64,000 bases of DNA, from the NCBI GenBank assembly GCA_938007995.1, contig CALLLW010000024.1, forward strand, positions 62,001 through 126,000, in the 5' to 3' direction. The notes beneath the pieces are model-generated. The model did not search any database. It was given only the letters and a program-made list of their open reading frames with translations, and was not told the DNA's origin. The first letter of the stretch is position 1. Each line of letters begins with the position of its first letter. Origin of the DNA: an uncultured Granulosicoccaceae bacterium (GTDB lineage: Bacteria > Pseudomonadota > Gammaproteobacteria > Granulosicoccales > Granulosicoccaceae). This document shows, one piece after another, positions 53,345-62,914 of this stretch. Position numbers and translations under genes: made by a program.

Positions 53345-54655
53345 ATGAAAAGACGACAAACCTTGCAGTATCTGGTTACCCTGCCCACCGCCCTCGCAGG
53401 CACAGAGGCGTTTGCCGGCAATTCACTGATAAACGGCAGGCGAACAAGACTCGCGCTGCGCAAAATCATCCGTGGTGAGCCTAAAAACAGCAACACCGCC
53501 CCAGCGGGAAGCTACGCCAGAGCAGATTCAGACGGCTTGTTGTTCCTGACAAACGGCTTTGGCTTCTACCAGATACCAGACGACAGCTACATAGAATGGC
53601 ATTTGCAGCAGACAGAGACGCAAATGAGATTCAAGTGTCTCAACACCGATCAGTATCGGGTTAAGGCTTTTCCATGTGCAGTGCTCGGCACAATGGGCGG
53701 GCGCTACGAAACACTCGGCAACCCGGGATCAGTGAAAGGGCTGGAAAACGAATTCCGGATGAAAGGTGAAGGCTTACAAAGCCCGATATTTGATCTTGAA
53801 CCAACGCAAGAGCTGAGCGGCTACCCGTGCTTCCTGTCTGATCTGCCACAGACTGATATGACTATCTCGACTCGATACTCCGGCAACCCGACAGTCAATA
53901 CGTTTCTGGATATGTATCTGCACGATGTAGACACACCGGAAACCGTTTCACACCCGTCATTACTTGGCACCACGAATGGCATTAACAGCAATCGCACCAA
54001 GGCCTACAACATTAACGTGTGGTTTAAAAAGCCATTACAGTCAAATGGCGGATCAACCCGTCCAGACCGAGGCTGGGCCGGAGGTAAAGTGGTTGGTCAA
54101 GCCAACATTTCCGGCCATGCTTTTAATGTGATATTGAAAATTGAAACCGGCGGTGGCAACTATTTTCGTTATATCGCACTGGTACCCGAAGCAGACTCCA
54201 TCAATACATTAAACATCAATCAGGTGATGCAATGGGCACAAACTGATATGCGCCCTATTCTTGACGCCAGCATTGAAGCAAAGCAGATGATGGCAAAACC
54301 AGATCCGCGCGGATTTGCACCACCCCGCTGGCCGGATGAAAAAATGGTTCTCGCCGGCCTACACATTGGCAATGAGATCTGGTGGTCAGACCCGTCCGGT
54401 CAGGAAGGCGTGGTTCACTGGGATACGCTTCGTATTGATGTGGAAGGACACGGCACTTTTGGATGGGGAGAAAAAAAATCTGCAGCGCTTAATGGTTTGA
54501 ATGACAGAACAAACGCCGTACAACCATCTGCCAACAACCAATCCCAACAAGCCTCTGTAACCGCCACGAGCGACTGGAGTGATGAACCTGTAGATGTTGA
54601 AGCTGACATCCCGCAGAAGCGCGGTTTGCTGCAACGTTTGCTGGGTATTGACTGA
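53345..54655 (+). CDS. Secreted protein with GH12-like outline, catalytic status doubtful
   Basis: I do not recognise a full family match. This 436-residue protein has a Tat-like signal (MKRRQTLQYL, RR at 3-4, cleavage near TEAFA). The middle and C-terminal part follow the order of GH12 endoglucanases: a beta strand AYNINVWFKKP where the nucleophile strand is usual, GHAFNVILKIETGGGNYFRYIALV, and AGLHIGNEIWW where the acid/base strand is usual. Glu344 is kept, but the nucleophile position is Asn222, so it may bind sugar rather than cut it. This is inference by eye. The last 60 residues are low-complexity and basic. Confidence 0.5.
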   Translation: MKRRQTLQYLVTLPTALAGTEAFAGNSLINGRRTRLALRKIIRGEPKNSNTAPAGSYARADSDGLLFLTNGFGFYQIPDDSYIEWHLQQTETQMRFKCLNTDQYRVKAFPCAVLGTMGGRYETLGNPGSVKGLENEFRMKGEGLQSPIFDLEPTQELSGYPCFLSDLPQTDMTISTRYSGNPTVNTFLDMYLHDVDTPETVSHPSLLGTTNGINSNRTKAYNINVWFKKPLQSNGGSTRPDRGWAGGKVVGQANISGHAFNVILKIETGGGNYFRYIALVPEADSINTLNINQVMQWAQTDMRPILDASIEAKQMMAKPDPRGFAPPRWPDEKMVLAGLHIGNEIWWSDPSGQEGVVHWDTLRIDVEGHGTFGWGEKKSAALNGLNDRTNAVQPSANNQSQQASVTATSDWSDEPVDVEADIPQKRGLLQRLLGID

Positions 54656-55274
54656 TGTTGGAATACCTTGTCAAAGCAGCCAATGATGATTTCCGCAACT
54701 TTCCGGATGCCTCACAGGGAGTTACAAAAGGTCACATGTGTAAACCAAAGCACGACAAGACTGATCGACACGGGTTGACGCCCTTATAAATAGCGCAATA
54801 GTTTTTAAACATCCCAGAAAATAGAACAGCGGCTAAATTTATCCCGGAACATAAAAAATCTCAGCGGTTCCTCGATAAGCATTGCGCCAGCTTATATCTG
54901 TGAAAGTGACGACCGTAATCCTCCTCATTGATCATCGTTTGCTAAAAATCCAGGAATACAGGCGTATTCTGTATTCCCATGACTCGGACAGTTTGATGAA
55001 ATTGAGTTATGTCGACAGTTCTACTAATCTGTTTATGTTGCGCACACGCCATCAGAGGCAGTTTGTGTGATGACAGGGATTCATCTAATTCCGCGCCAAT
55101 CCTGCATCACAGAGTTGACTTTTTTGAGAGCCTACCGACCAGAACTAATCAGTAGAATCAAAACACAATCAAGAAAAATAAATCATCTAAATTATTGATT
55201 TATATGGAATTAGTCTTCCAAAATTTAAATTTTCAGTAAAAAGAAGCTTCTTCAATCAAGAAAAAACACTTGAA
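54656..55274. other. 619-bp AT-rich gap between secreted protein and AlbA_2 gene
   Basis: No intact gene is seen apart from the fragment at 54882-55070. From about 55130 to 55275 the DNA becomes markedly AT-rich (for example TAAATTATTGATTTATATGG and AAAATTTAAATTTTC), unlike the flanking core genes. This supports the idea that the segment up to the tRNA was acquired. I found no clear terminal repeat or att copy here. Confidence 0.55.
54882..55070 (+). pseudogene. Possible remnant of a response-regulator receiver domain
   Basis: A 62-codon frame contains VTTVILLIDHRLLKIQEYRR, reminiscent of the first strand and helix of GacA/LuxR-type regulators (VILLVDDHxLxRxGLRRxL), but one of the two Asp residues is missing. 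It then continues with no recognisable receiver or DNA-binding part before an early stop. It is best read as a decayed fragment. The match is short and may be chance. Confidence 0.25.
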
Positions 55275-56744
55275 CTACATTTGATCGGCCCAAATTGGCA
55301 CATACCCGGCCCGAGGGCGCGCCCTGTCCGCGACTTGAATAAGGCCACGATCCAGCGTGGCATTAATTACGCTTGTCGCTTGAGCGGCATTTTTTCGTTC
55401 GATACCAAATCGCTCGCACAGCGAGGAATTCCTCATACGCTCACTTCCGCTTAGATACCTAATTACCGCGTGCTGATAGCAAGCTCTGATCCGCTCCTCC
55501 TGACTCATATCTGCAAATGACCTGGGTGCGTACAACACAGCACGCATGGAGTCCGCTTCTGACTGAAATTTAGGAGCAGGGAGTTGAAATAACTCGACAT
55601 CAATGATCACTTTATCTAGCCCAGAGCCTTCTTCCTCACACATTCTGAGCCGACGCATCAGTGAAGCTAAAGATTCATTGCGTGATCTTGGCGGAAGATC
55701 AATCATTCTATTGATTTCGATTAATGGGCTGCCCGGATTAGTAAATTCCAATCTATCCTGAAAAAGTTCTATCTGGGGCCCAGCGCCGCTAACGGTCATA
55801 TCTTGATGCATCAGAGAATTGACAATCAACTCTCTGATCGCTCGCTCTGGGTATAATCTGCGTGCAACTCGAAAAGCAGACCCGATATGTTCATTTTGTG
55901 GCAATAGATTTTTAATGAAATCCACTACACCACTTAGACCAGTAGCGTACCCTTTAACTCCATCGATGCGGTTAGTTACGGTAGTTGATCTGTCTTTTCC
56001 TTCATACGCAGTAAACCTAACCCCCTTCCTTGCTAACGACGGTTCAAAACTTCGTAGATCGTGAGCAAACAAAATTGCGCCCATATTCGTTATGTTCCAA
56101 AAGCCACCAACATCAGCTGTAATAAGCTGCTCTGCCTCGAAAATTTCGAGAATTTTGACTGCATTGCTCGGTAGACTTTTTTCCGTCAAATTGAAATAAG
56201 TCGGATAGTCCAGCAACTTAGTTACGTCATCTGAGCTAACAAAGCTTTTAGCAACTCCCTTCTCCCAATTAAATGACCGCAAGTTTTCTATTAGTTTGCG
56301 ATAACTATCGGAGTGATCAGCTAGCTTAGGGGTCGCGCTACCAATTCTGATATAGGAGATGTTGTCGAATGAGACAGGAACAAATGCAGCTGCTGGAATC
56401 TCAAGTATCACAACCTTGCCGTCAGGGTGGCCAACCGAACGGAACGAGACAGCGAGATCCGGACTCAGCCGCTGAGAAAGCCACAACTGAAAAACTGTGT
56501 TTGCGACCAGGAGTGCATCGGGGTCAAAATCCGTTCCAACAACCTTGCGATCAGAGTCTCGAATTCCCCACAACACAAATGCTATCTGCTTAACTTCAAG
56601 CGCAGCCTTATTCGAAAGCGCTGAGCAGAGCCTGCCGACCATGTCCGGTCGGTAATTGTTTTCCTTGAACTCGACGAGCGCCCTTTCTGACGATTGCGAG
56701 CGCAAGTCGTCAATTAGAAGTATATCGCGATCTAAGTCAGTCAC
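55275..56744 (-). CDS. AlbA_2/Schlafen-type putative transcriptional regulator
   Basis: This 489-residue protein has an N-terminal AlbA_2 (Schlafen-like) domain (about 18-140: ALVEFKENNYRPDMVGRLCSALSN, IAFVLWGIRDSDRKVVGTDFD). A HATPase_c_4-like region follows (RELIVNSLMHQDMTVSGAGP, RLEFTNPGSPLIEINRMI, EEGSGLDKVI), and a winged-helix C-terminus. Such proteins are called RecG-C-like or ATP-dependent regulators, and some occur in mobile and defence islands. Base use is AT-richer than neighbouring genes. It lies 86 bp beyond the 3' end of tRNA-Thr on the same strand, the classical place for an integrated element. No integrase is present. Confidence 0.82.
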   Translation of the reverse strand: MTDLDRDILLIDDLRSQSSERALVEFKENNYRPDMVGRLCSALSNKAALEVKQIAFVLWGIRDSDRKVVGTDFDPDALLVANTVFQLWLSQRLSPDLAVSFRSVGHPDGKVVILEIPAAAFVPVSFDNISYIRIGSATPKLADHSDSYRKLIENLRSFNWEKGVAKSFVSSDDVTKLLDYPTYFNLTEKSLPSNAVKILEIFEAEQLITADVGGFWNITNMGAILFAHDLRSFEPSLARKGVRFTAYEGKDRSTTVTNRIDGVKGYATGLSGVVDFIKNLLPQNEHIGSAFRVARRLYPERAIRELIVNSLMHQDMTVSGAGPQIELFQDRLEFTNPGSPLIEINRMIDLPPRSRNESLASLMRRLRMCEEEGSGLDKVIIDVELFQLPAPKFQSEADSMRAVLYAPRSFADMSQEERIRACYQHAVIRYLSGSERMRNSSLCERFGIERKNAAQATSVINATLDRGLIQVADRARPRAGYVPIWADQM

Positions 56745-56830
56745 ACGCTAGACATAACCTTATTGGTGACTTTCTGGTAACTCAAATTAAAAAGGCCACC
56801 TGTGATGATGGCCTAATTAATTGTTTCTAT

Positions 56831-56906
56831 TGGAGCTGGTGATAGGAGTCGAACCTACGACCTGCTGATTACAAATCAGCTGCTCTACCAACTGAGCTAC
56901 ACCAGC
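56831..56906 (-). tRNA. tRNA-Thr (anticodon UGU)
   Basis: On the minus strand the 76-nt gene starts GCTGGTGTAGCTCAGTTGGT. It has the anticodon stem GCTGA/TCAGC with loop TTTGTAA (anticodon TGT), the T arm GTAGGTTCGACTCCTAT, and acceptor closure CACCAGC, discriminator T and an encoded CCA (56833-56831). The D-loop, T-loop GTTCGA and stems are all regular. The 3' end points toward the AlbA_2 gene. It diverges from glnS. Confidence 0.97.
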
Positions 56907-57023
56907 CCCGAACCAGCAATGGTAGTCCATGCAGAGCGTACTTTCAAATTCCTTGTGACAAATAATTACTAAAATCGTCGTTTCGCCTTAAACTACTAAA
57001 TTAACTCTCTGATAATTCACCCC

Positions 57024-58682
57024 ATGGCATCTGAAAGCGATACGGCAACCAGCAATTTTATTCGTTCCATGATCGAGAAGCAGGCGGCGACCACGGTCGC
57101 TACTCGATTCCCTCCGGAGCCGAACGGCTATCTGCACCTTGGGCATGCAAAATCTATTTGCCTGAACTTTGGTATTGCCAAAGAGTTTAATGGCTGGACA
57201 AACCTGCGTTTCGACGACACCAACCCCGACAAGGAAAGTGAAGAGTACATGCAAGCCATCAAGCGCGATGTTGAGTGGCTTGGATTTAACTGGAAATCAC
57301 TTTGCTATGCCTCTGACTACTTTGACGACTTGTATGAGTGCGCAGTGGCTCTGGTCAAAAGCGGTGATGCCTATGTTGACAGCCTCAGCGCGGAGGAAAT
57401 TCGCGAATACCGCGGCACACTGAAGCAACCCGGAAAGGAGAGCCCGTACCGCAACCGCAACGCTGAACAAAGCCTTGAACTTCTAGAGGAAATGAAAGCC
57501 GGCAAGCACAACGAGGGAGACCACATACTGCGACTGAAAATAGACATGGCATCGAGCAATATGAATATGCGTGACCCGGCTATTTACAGAATAAAAAAAT
57601 CCCATCACTACCGTACCGGTGATAAGTGGAGCATCTACCCGCTGTATGACTACACTCATTGTTTATCGGACGCAATCGAAGGTATCACTCATTCTTTGTG
57701 CACACTCGAATTTGAAGATCATCGGCCACTTTACGAATGGGTGATTGAAAAGGTCAAAGCATCATCAGTACAGGTCGAGCTTGGCAGTCCGGTACAAACC
57801 GAATTCGGGCCGCTAAATCTGGAGTACACAGTACTCAGTAAGCGCAAACTGGTGGAGCTGGTGCAAAAAGGCATTGTTAACGGTTGGGATGACCCGCGCA
57901 TGCCAACCATATCCGGTCTGCGCAGACGCGGATTTACACCCGACTCCATCCGCGAATTCTGCCGACGGATTGGAGTAACAAAAAGCTCCGCCGTGATTGA
58001 AATGGGGGTGCTGGAAACGGTAGTCCGTGAGGAGCTGAACGAATCTGCACAGCGCCGTATGGCGGTACTGGAGCCACTGAAAGTGATCATCACCAGCATT
58101 GCGGATGACCATAATGAAATACTCGAACTGGCAAATCACCCGAACAAGCCGGAGCTCGGTAGCAGACAGTTGCCATTCACCCGCGAGGTATACATTGAGC
58201 AGTCAGACTTTGAAGAAGAACCACCACCGAAATTCAAACGACTGATACCCGGTGGCGAAGTCAGGCTCCGCAGCAGCTATGTGATTCGATGTGACGAAGT
58301 TATCAAAGATGAAAATGGACAGATAATCGAGATCCACTGTTCCCATGATCCCGATACTCTGGGGAAAAAGCCGGAGGGCCGCAAGGTAAAAGGTGTGATC
58401 CACTGGGTCCCGGTAGAGCAAAGTGTGAAGTCAGAGGTGCGAGTTTATGACCGGTTGTTCAACCGACCGGACCCACTGGCCGAAGAAGACTATTTAAATG
58501 CAGTTAATCCAGACTCTCTTGTGGTGCTGAGTAACGCCAGACTGGAACCATCCATTGGAGACGCCGAGACCGGCAGCAAATTTCAATTTGAAAGACAGGG
58601 ATACTTCGCGATAGACGATGACTCCACTGCTGAACATCCGGTATGTAACCGGACCGTTGGCCTTCGAGACACCTGGAGTTAG
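57024..58682 (+). CDS. glnS: Glutamine--tRNA ligase
   Basis: GlnS charges tRNA-Gln with glutamine. The 552-residue class I synthetase has [24 protein letters not shown] (HIGH as HLGH), the [13 protein letters not shown] segment, the KMSKS-like VLSKRKL, and the C-terminal anticodon-binding beta barrels ([44 protein letters not shown]). Full length and intact. GlnS is a hallmark of gammaproteobacteria and a few others. It is divergent from tRNA-Thr, and a LysM lipoprotein gene follows after 51 bp. Confidence 0.97.
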   Translation: MASESDTATSNFIRSMIEKQAATTVATRFPPEPNGYLHLGHAKSICLNFGIAKEFNGWTNLRFDDTNPDKESEEYMQAIKRDVEWLGFNWKSLCYASDYFDDLYECAVALVKSGDAYVDSLSAEEIREYRGTLKQPGKESPYRNRNAEQSLELLEEMKAGKHNEGDHILRLKIDMASSNMNMRDPAIYRIKKSHHYRTGDKWSIYPLYDYTHCLSDAIEGITHSLCTLEFEDHRPLYEWVIEKVKASSVQVELGSPVQTEFGPLNLEYTVLSKRKLVELVQKGIVNGWDDPRMPTISGLRRRGFTPDSIREFCRRIGVTKSSAVIEMGVLETVVREELNESAQRRMAVLEPLKVIITSIADDHNEILELANHPNKPELGSRQLPFTREVYIEQSDFEEEPPPKFKRLIPGGEVRLRSSYVIRCDEVIKDENGQIIEIHCSHDPDTLGKKPEGRKVKGVIHWVPVEQSVKSEVRVYDRLFNRPDPLAEEDYLNAVNPDSLVVLSNARLEPSIGDAETGSKFQFERQGYFAIDDDSTAEHPVCNRTVGLRDTWS

Positions 58683-58733
58683 ATCAGCGAAATTGCCCGG
58701 CAATACACTAAAAATACCGGGAGTAACTGATTT

Positions 58734-59156
58734 ATGGAAACACGATTCGCAAACATGGCAACACTGGCAACGCTGTTGTTGATGGGTACCGCCTGCAGTA
58801 TTACCACACCACAAACTACATCCGAGGAAACATCGGCAGAAAACACATCAGCTGAGCCGGGCACCGAGTACGGCAATCAGCTCGGTGCGATAGAATACGT
58901 TATTCAAGAAGGCGACAACCTTGTACTGGTTGCCTCAGAGCAAACCAGAGCAAGTGATAACTGGCGCCGTATTGCTGACTTCAATCGGATAGACAATCCG
59001 GCTTCAATTAAGGTCGGGCAGACAATCTGGATTCCGAAAGATTTAATACCGTTGAGCACCTCCGATGAAAACTCGAGAGAAGTGGCCGGCCACCCTGATG
59101 CCGTCGTCAATTCGGTCAGACTGCCACCAAGGATAACGCCACAGACCAGTCGGTAG
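58734..59156 (+). CDS. LysM-domain lipoprotein
   Basis: This 140-residue protein has an export signal with a lipobox-like GTAC (Cys21), a Thr/Ser/Glu-rich linker, and one LysM domain (IEYVIQEGDNLVLVASEQTRASDNWRRIADFNRIDNPASIKVG, then QTIWIPKDL). LysM binds GlcNAc in peptidoglycan, so the protein likely tethers the envelope to the wall. The tail is polar. It stands between glnS and sixA on the same strand. A role in cell-wall attachment is inferred. Confidence 0.82.
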   Translation: METRFANMATLATLLLMGTACSITTPQTTSEETSAENTSAEPGTEYGNQLGAIEYVIQEGDNLVLVASEQTRASDNWRRIADFNRIDNPASIKVGQTIWIPKDLIPLSTSDENSREVAGHPDAVVNSVRLPPRITPQTSR

Positions 59157-59204
59157 AGTAAATAGTACAAAAGCCGTCCGGGGAATTATGAAAGTGACTT
59201 CACT

Positions 59205-59696
59205 ATGAAAACTCTTATCCTGACCCGGCATGCCAAATCCAGCTGGAGCGATGGTTCGCTAAGTGACTTTCAAAGACCACTGAATAAGCGCGGGCAACGA
59301 GACGTACCAACTATGGCAAAACGTCTGTTAAGCCATGGCACCGCTCCACAACTTATTATCTCAAGTACCGCGGTGCGAGCAATGCAGACCACCGAACAAC
59401 TGATGCCTTTGATCAATGCCGGCAGTGATCGTCTGCTGACTACCGATTCAATCTACGAGGCACCACTGTCCGCACTTCAGGACGCTGCCAGCCAACTGCC
59501 AGACAGCATCTCGGTCGCAATGATGGTAGGCCATAATCCCGGGATGTCCTCACTGGGAAATTTTCTCTGCAGTCGGGCCGATTTGCAGATGCCAACCTGC
59601 GCGATGGCATGCTTTGAACTCGACATCGATCACTGGCAGGGTATTTATCGGGACTGTGCCACCATGCGCTGGTACGACTACCCGAAAAAAGGTTAA
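59205..59696 (+). CDS. sixA: Phosphohistidine phosphatase SixA
   Basis: SixA removes phosphate from histidine on phosphotransfer proteins and the nitrogen PTS. The 163-residue protein has the catalytic His in LILTRHAKSSWSDGSL, the RPLNKRGQRD turn, SSTAVRAMQTTE, and the second His in VAMMVGHNPGMSSLGNFL. Length and motifs match the family, with no signal peptide. The ATG follows an AAAGTGAC stretch. It converges with a small gene whose stop lies 3 bp beyond. Confidence 0.92.
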   Translation: MKTLILTRHAKSSWSDGSLSDFQRPLNKRGQRDVPTMAKRLLSHGTAPQLIISSTAVRAMQTTEQLMPLINAGSDRLLTTDSIYEAPLSALQDAASQLPDSISVAMMVGHNPGMSSLGNFLCSRADLQMPTCAMACFELDIDHWQGIYRDCATMRWYDYPKKG

Positions 59697-59699
59697 TGC

Positions 59700-59930
59700 T
59701 TAAACTGCCGGTTGCTGTACTTTTTCAAGCTGCACCGAAGGTGAATCACCCAGGCGATAATACGCCGGCTGACGTTGCATACCGGCCAATGCTTCATCGC
59801 GGGCACTCTCCGTATCAAACCACCGCACTGAGGCCCAATCGTCACCCAGCAGATGCGGCGCAGACAGAGTATCTCCACCTGGTAGCGTGACTTTGATGCC
59901 GTAGCGTAGTTCCGGCGCGTTTTTGCTCAT
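59700..59930 (-). CDS. Small conserved hypothetical protein (76 aa)
   Basis: The ATG at 59930 gives a 76-residue protein, MSKNAPELRYGIKVTLPGG, followed by LLGDDWASVRWFDTESARDEALAGM and QPAYYRLGDSPSVQLEKV. This recalls a small gammaproteobacterial family of unknown role containing a GDDW...W motif. An upstream in-frame extension to 59999 exists but shows unlike composition. The family link is from memory and not certain. It converges with sixA (3-bp gap). Confidence 0.6.
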   Translation of the reverse strand: MSKNAPELRYGIKVTLPGGDTLSAPHLLGDDWASVRWFDTESARDEALAGMQRQPAYYRLGDSPSVQLEKVQQPAV

Positions 59931-60056
59931 TCGATTGGCCTGTAAAAAGGTATAGTTCGTGTGTGCACCGGCTATCCCACTGCAACTGTGGTTCCACACA
60001 GTGCCAGAAAACGCCGGATTGGCAGTTCAGCTGATTATATTAAGGAACAGGAAAGT

Positions 60057-60404
60057 ATGTTCAACAAATCTACCATGATCACTTTTGTCGCCGCAGGCTC
60101 ATTTGCTCTGACCGCCTGCACTCAGGAGTCGCAAAACAAGCTTGGCCGTTCACTGCAAAACTGGACTGGCACTGATGGCATACTTGAAATTTACGCCGGC
60201 AACCAGGTGGTTAAACGCTTCATGAAGATCGATAAAATATCAACTGCCACTGGCACCAGTCGGGATGTCGATCGACCCTACCGCTTTGGCTACGGCATTA
60301 TGGACGAAAACCTTGACGGTGAGTTGGGGGCTGGAGAAAACGAAAAAATCTATTTCGAGTTCAGTGATTATTCGACCCCTTACATATTTTTTGAAAAACC
60401 CTGA
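60057..60404 (+). CDS. Small lipoprotein, function unknown
   Basis: This 115-residue protein has a lipoprotein signal with lipobox LTAC (Cys21) and a compact body (QNKLGRSLQNWTGTDGILEIY, GNQVVKRFMKIDKISTATG, FGYGIMDENLDGELGAGE) ending YIFFEKP. The ATG at 60057 with AGGAAAG upstream is chosen over a longer frame from 59961. No enzyme motif is visible. It likely sits in the outer or inner membrane facing the periplasm. It is divergent from the 76-residue gene. Confidence 0.65.
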   Translation: MFNKSTMITFVAAGSFALTACTQESQNKLGRSLQNWTGTDGILEIYAGNQVVKRFMKIDKISTATGTSRDVDRPYRFGYGIMDENLDGELGAGENEKIYFEFSDYSTPYIFFEKP

Positions 60405-60589
60405 TAACAGCCTGACAAAACACTCGCAGAACACTGCGTTTTGCAATTCAAACCGGATACGTTGTGATTCAGCGGCTGCATTGCTCTAACGAAATTTTCA
60501 TGCCATCTTGATGATCAGGTAACGGTTTTCCGGCACTCTCGCCATCGATTGGCCAGGGCAAATAAATTAAGCTGATTTAGCTTGTATTA

Positions 60590-60686
60590 TTTACAATATC
60601 TACTAAATACTTAGTGCGTGATCTGTTTTTGCACAGTCACGTTCTCACCCCCATATCGGGCCTGCGTCAGCGGGCCCTCTTTTTTG
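60590..60686 (+). ncRNA. Candidate small RNA ending in a strong terminator
   Basis: A stem CGTGA(t)CTG / CAGTCACG at 60617-60641 is followed by the 8-bp terminator stem at 60658-60677 and a T run. A possible -10 box TACAAT lies at about 60592, but a matching -35 is weak. The placement, 186 bp beyond the nearest stop codon, suggests an independent transcript, though it could be a long 3' UTR of the lipoprotein gene. Confidence 0.3.
60658..60686 (+). terminator. Rho-independent terminator
   Basis: GGGCCTGC (60658-60665) pairs with GCGGGCCC (60670-60677) around the tetraloop GTCA, followed by TCTTTTTTG. Eight base pairs (one G-U) plus T6 make this a strong plus-strand terminator. Confidence 0.9.
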
Positions 60687-60892
60687 TAATAACGATATCT
60701 TTACCGATGCTGCGCTACCGGCAAAACAACTTACCGCAAAACGGAGCCCCCCCGTTAAGTTGTAGTGGTCATTGGAATTTACTTTAACAAAAAGCCTGTT
60801 TCTTCAATTTGCAACTCATCCGTACAAGCAAAATCACAAGCTGCCAACGGTCAGGTATACTTCACTAACTAAAACTCTTGCAGGTCAAGCGT

Positions 60893-61144
60893 ATGAGAAT
60901 GGACCATTACAGCGACAAGATCGAACAATCGATCTCCGGCGCTCAGGCGACAGTAACCGGCGACGGAAGTAAATTCGAAGCAGAGGTTATTGCAGATGAA
61001 TTTGACGGGCTTTCGTCACTTAAACGACACCAGCTGGTCTATGCAGTACTTGACGAGTACATTAAATCCGGTGCAATCCACGCGCTGACCATTCGAGCGT
61101 TCACCACCAGCGAGTGGCAGGAAAAGCAAAAGGCAGCAAACTAG
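60893..61144 (+). CDS. BolA/IbaG-family protein
   Basis: This 83-residue protein shows the BolA fold. It has KIEQSISGAQATVTGDGSKFEAEVIADEF, the SLKRHQLVYAVLDEYIKSG helix with the cluster-binding His, and HALTIRAFTTSEW. It resembles the short IbaG/YrbA type rather than BolA itself. BolA proteins bind Fe-S clusters with monothiol Grx such as Grx4, encoded in this window at 36698-37018. A codon at 60899 is an alternative start. Confidence 0.85.
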   Translation: MRMDHYSDKIEQSISGAQATVTGDGSKFEAEVIADEFDGLSSLKRHQLVYAVLDEYIKSGAIHALTIRAFTTSEWQEKQKAAN

Positions 61145-61364
61145 CAACCGGCAGAGTGTAAGGAGGCCACACCAGACAACCGGCCCTGATAGCGAGATGT
61201 GATGCCCACCCGCTACAATCACGCTAAAGCCTGTAATACCGGCTGCCCATGATTCCGCATTGCAGGCATCCGCGTTTCACACAGTGACAAGACGTTGAGT
61301 TCTGCGCATGATGCGCGCAATTATGGTCAAATCGCCGGTGTCGTTCACACCCCGGAGAACTCCA

Positions 61365-62870
61365 ATGGCGGATGTAAAAAATATACTTATCGGCAAGGGA
61401 GACAGCCTTGTCACGTTACAGCCAAAGTATGCTAACCGTCACGGGTTGATTGCAGGCGCCACCGGAACAGGCAAAACCATTACGTTGCAGGTACTGGCCG
61501 AGGGCTTTTCACGTATCGGTGTGCCGGTATTTCTGGCCGATGTCAAAGGCGACCTGTCCGGCATCAGCCAGCAAGGCACAGAACACCCGAAGGTCACCGA
61601 ACGAGTCGACGCTATCGGCATTGATGATTTCGCATTCGACGATAACACCTGTGTGTTTTGGGATCTTCTCGGCGACAAAGGTCACCCGATTCGAGCCACT
61701 ATCTCTGATATGGGCCCCACTCTGCTCTCGCAGCTGTTGGGCTTAAACGAAACCCAGACTGGCATCATGACAGTTGTCTTTCGCTTTGCGGACGATGAAG
61801 GTCTGTTGTTGCTTGATCTCAAAGATCTGACCACCACGCTGAAATTCATCGGTGACAATGCCAAACAGTTTAAGTCTGAGTACGGCAATATAAGTTCGGC
61901 TTCGGTAGGCGCGATTCAAAGACGCTTGCTCGAGCTTGAAGAAAGCGGTGCAGACGAATTTTTTGGTGAACCGCAACTGGATTTGTGGGATTTGATGCGG
62001 GTTGATTCAAACGGTCGTGGCAACATCAATATACTGTCTGCTGACAAACTAATGATGCAGCCAAAACTCTACGCCACCTTTTTACTCTGGCTGATCTCTG
62101 AACTTTTTGAGGATCTACCGGAAGTCGGAGATCAGGACAAACCGCGACTGGTATTCTTTTTTGATGAAGCGCATTTATTGTTTGAAGACGCACCAAAGGC
62201 ACTGGTAGAGAAGGTCGAGATGGTCGTCAGGCTGATCAGATCAAAGGGTGTTGGTATTTATTTTATTACCCAGAGCCCACTCGACATACCGGAAGATGTT
62301 CTGGGTCAGCTGGGCAATCGTGTGCAGCACGCTTTGCGTGCTTTCACGCCGAAAGATAAAAAAGCAGTACGTGCAACCGCGCAAACCATGCGGGAAAATC
62401 CAGCCTTTGATTCAGAAGAGGCCATTATGCAGCTCGGCGTTGGTGAAGCTCTGGTATCAACACTTGAAGACGGTGGCATTCCATCTGTTGTGCAACGCAC
62501 GATGGTGAGACCACCCGTATCACGCATTGGTCCTGCCACAGAAACCGAGCGCAACAATGCAATAAAAAGCAGTCCGTTCGCCGGTCGTTATGATCAGGAA
62601 GTTGATCGTGAGTCAGCCCATGAAAAACTCAAATCACGAGTTGAAAAAATAGAAGCACCCAAGCTGACTCAATTTCCAACAGCCGCTCAGCAGGCAGAAA
62701 AACAACACTCGCAGGCCTCTGCCGCCAGGGCACCCAAGCCTCGCGGCAGACAACGCCAGACTGTTACAGAAGCGCTGGCAAAAAGTGTTGTGCGTTCGAT
62801 TGGATCCAGTGTTGGTCGGCAGATAGGACGCGGTATACTGGGCGGTATCCTGGGCACTCGTCGAAGATAA
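61365..62870 (+). CDS. YjgR/HerA-like ATPase (DUF853)
   Basis: This 501-residue protein is a HerA/FtsK-like P-loop ATPase of the DUF853 (YjgR) family. It has [22 protein letters not shown] (Walker A 31-38), [29 protein letters not shown] (Walker B), [28 protein letters not shown] and a basic C-terminus. Its function is unsettled, perhaps DNA or nucleic-acid translocation. The ATG at 61365 after GGAG is chosen over the frame from 61308. It is followed by uup after 44 bp. Confidence 0.9.
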   Translation: MADVKNILIGKGDSLVTLQPKYANRHGLIAGATGTGKTITLQVLAEGFSRIGVPVFLADVKGDLSGISQQGTEHPKVTERVDAIGIDDFAFDDNTCVFWDLLGDKGHPIRATISDMGPTLLSQLLGLNETQTGIMTVVFRFADDEGLLLLDLKDLTTTLKFIGDNAKQFKSEYGNISSASVGAIQRRLLELEESGADEFFGEPQLDLWDLMRVDSNGRGNINILSADKLMMQPKLYATFLLWLISELFEDLPEVGDQDKPRLVFFFDEAHLLFEDAPKALVEKVEMVVRLIRSKGVGIYFITQSPLDIPEDVLGQLGNRVQHALRAFTPKDKKAVRATAQTMRENPAFDSEEAIMQLGVGEALVSTLEDGGIPSVVQRTMVRPPVSRIGPATETERNNAIKSSPFAGRYDQEVDRESAHEKLKSRVEKIEAPKLTQFPTAAQQAEKQHSQASAARAPKPRGRQRQTVTEALAKSVVRSIGSSVGRQIGRGILGGILGTRRR

Positions 62871-62914
62871 CGAGCCGCCAGATCTCTCTTTAAATCACAA
62901 CTAAGCAGGAACCG

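Larger units (their letters stand above)
60405..60892. other. 488-bp gap with a candidate small RNA and terminator
   Basis: No coding frame is convincing; a plus-strand frame at 60772-60972 is a shadow of the BolA-family gene. The gap holds two stem-loops at 60617-60686, the second a classical terminator, about 250 bp after the last stop codon. The rest (60687-60892) shows nothing I can name beyond the promoter area of the BolA-family gene. Confidence 0.5.

Noticed and set aside
54656-55274. Search for a duplicated tRNA-Thr 3' end (att site)
   Set aside because: No copy of the tRNA 3' segment was seen by eye in this interval, so an intact integrated element is not claimed.
60772-60972. 66-codon plus-strand frame
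   Set aside because: It overlaps the BolA-family start in another frame and shows no protein-like pattern.
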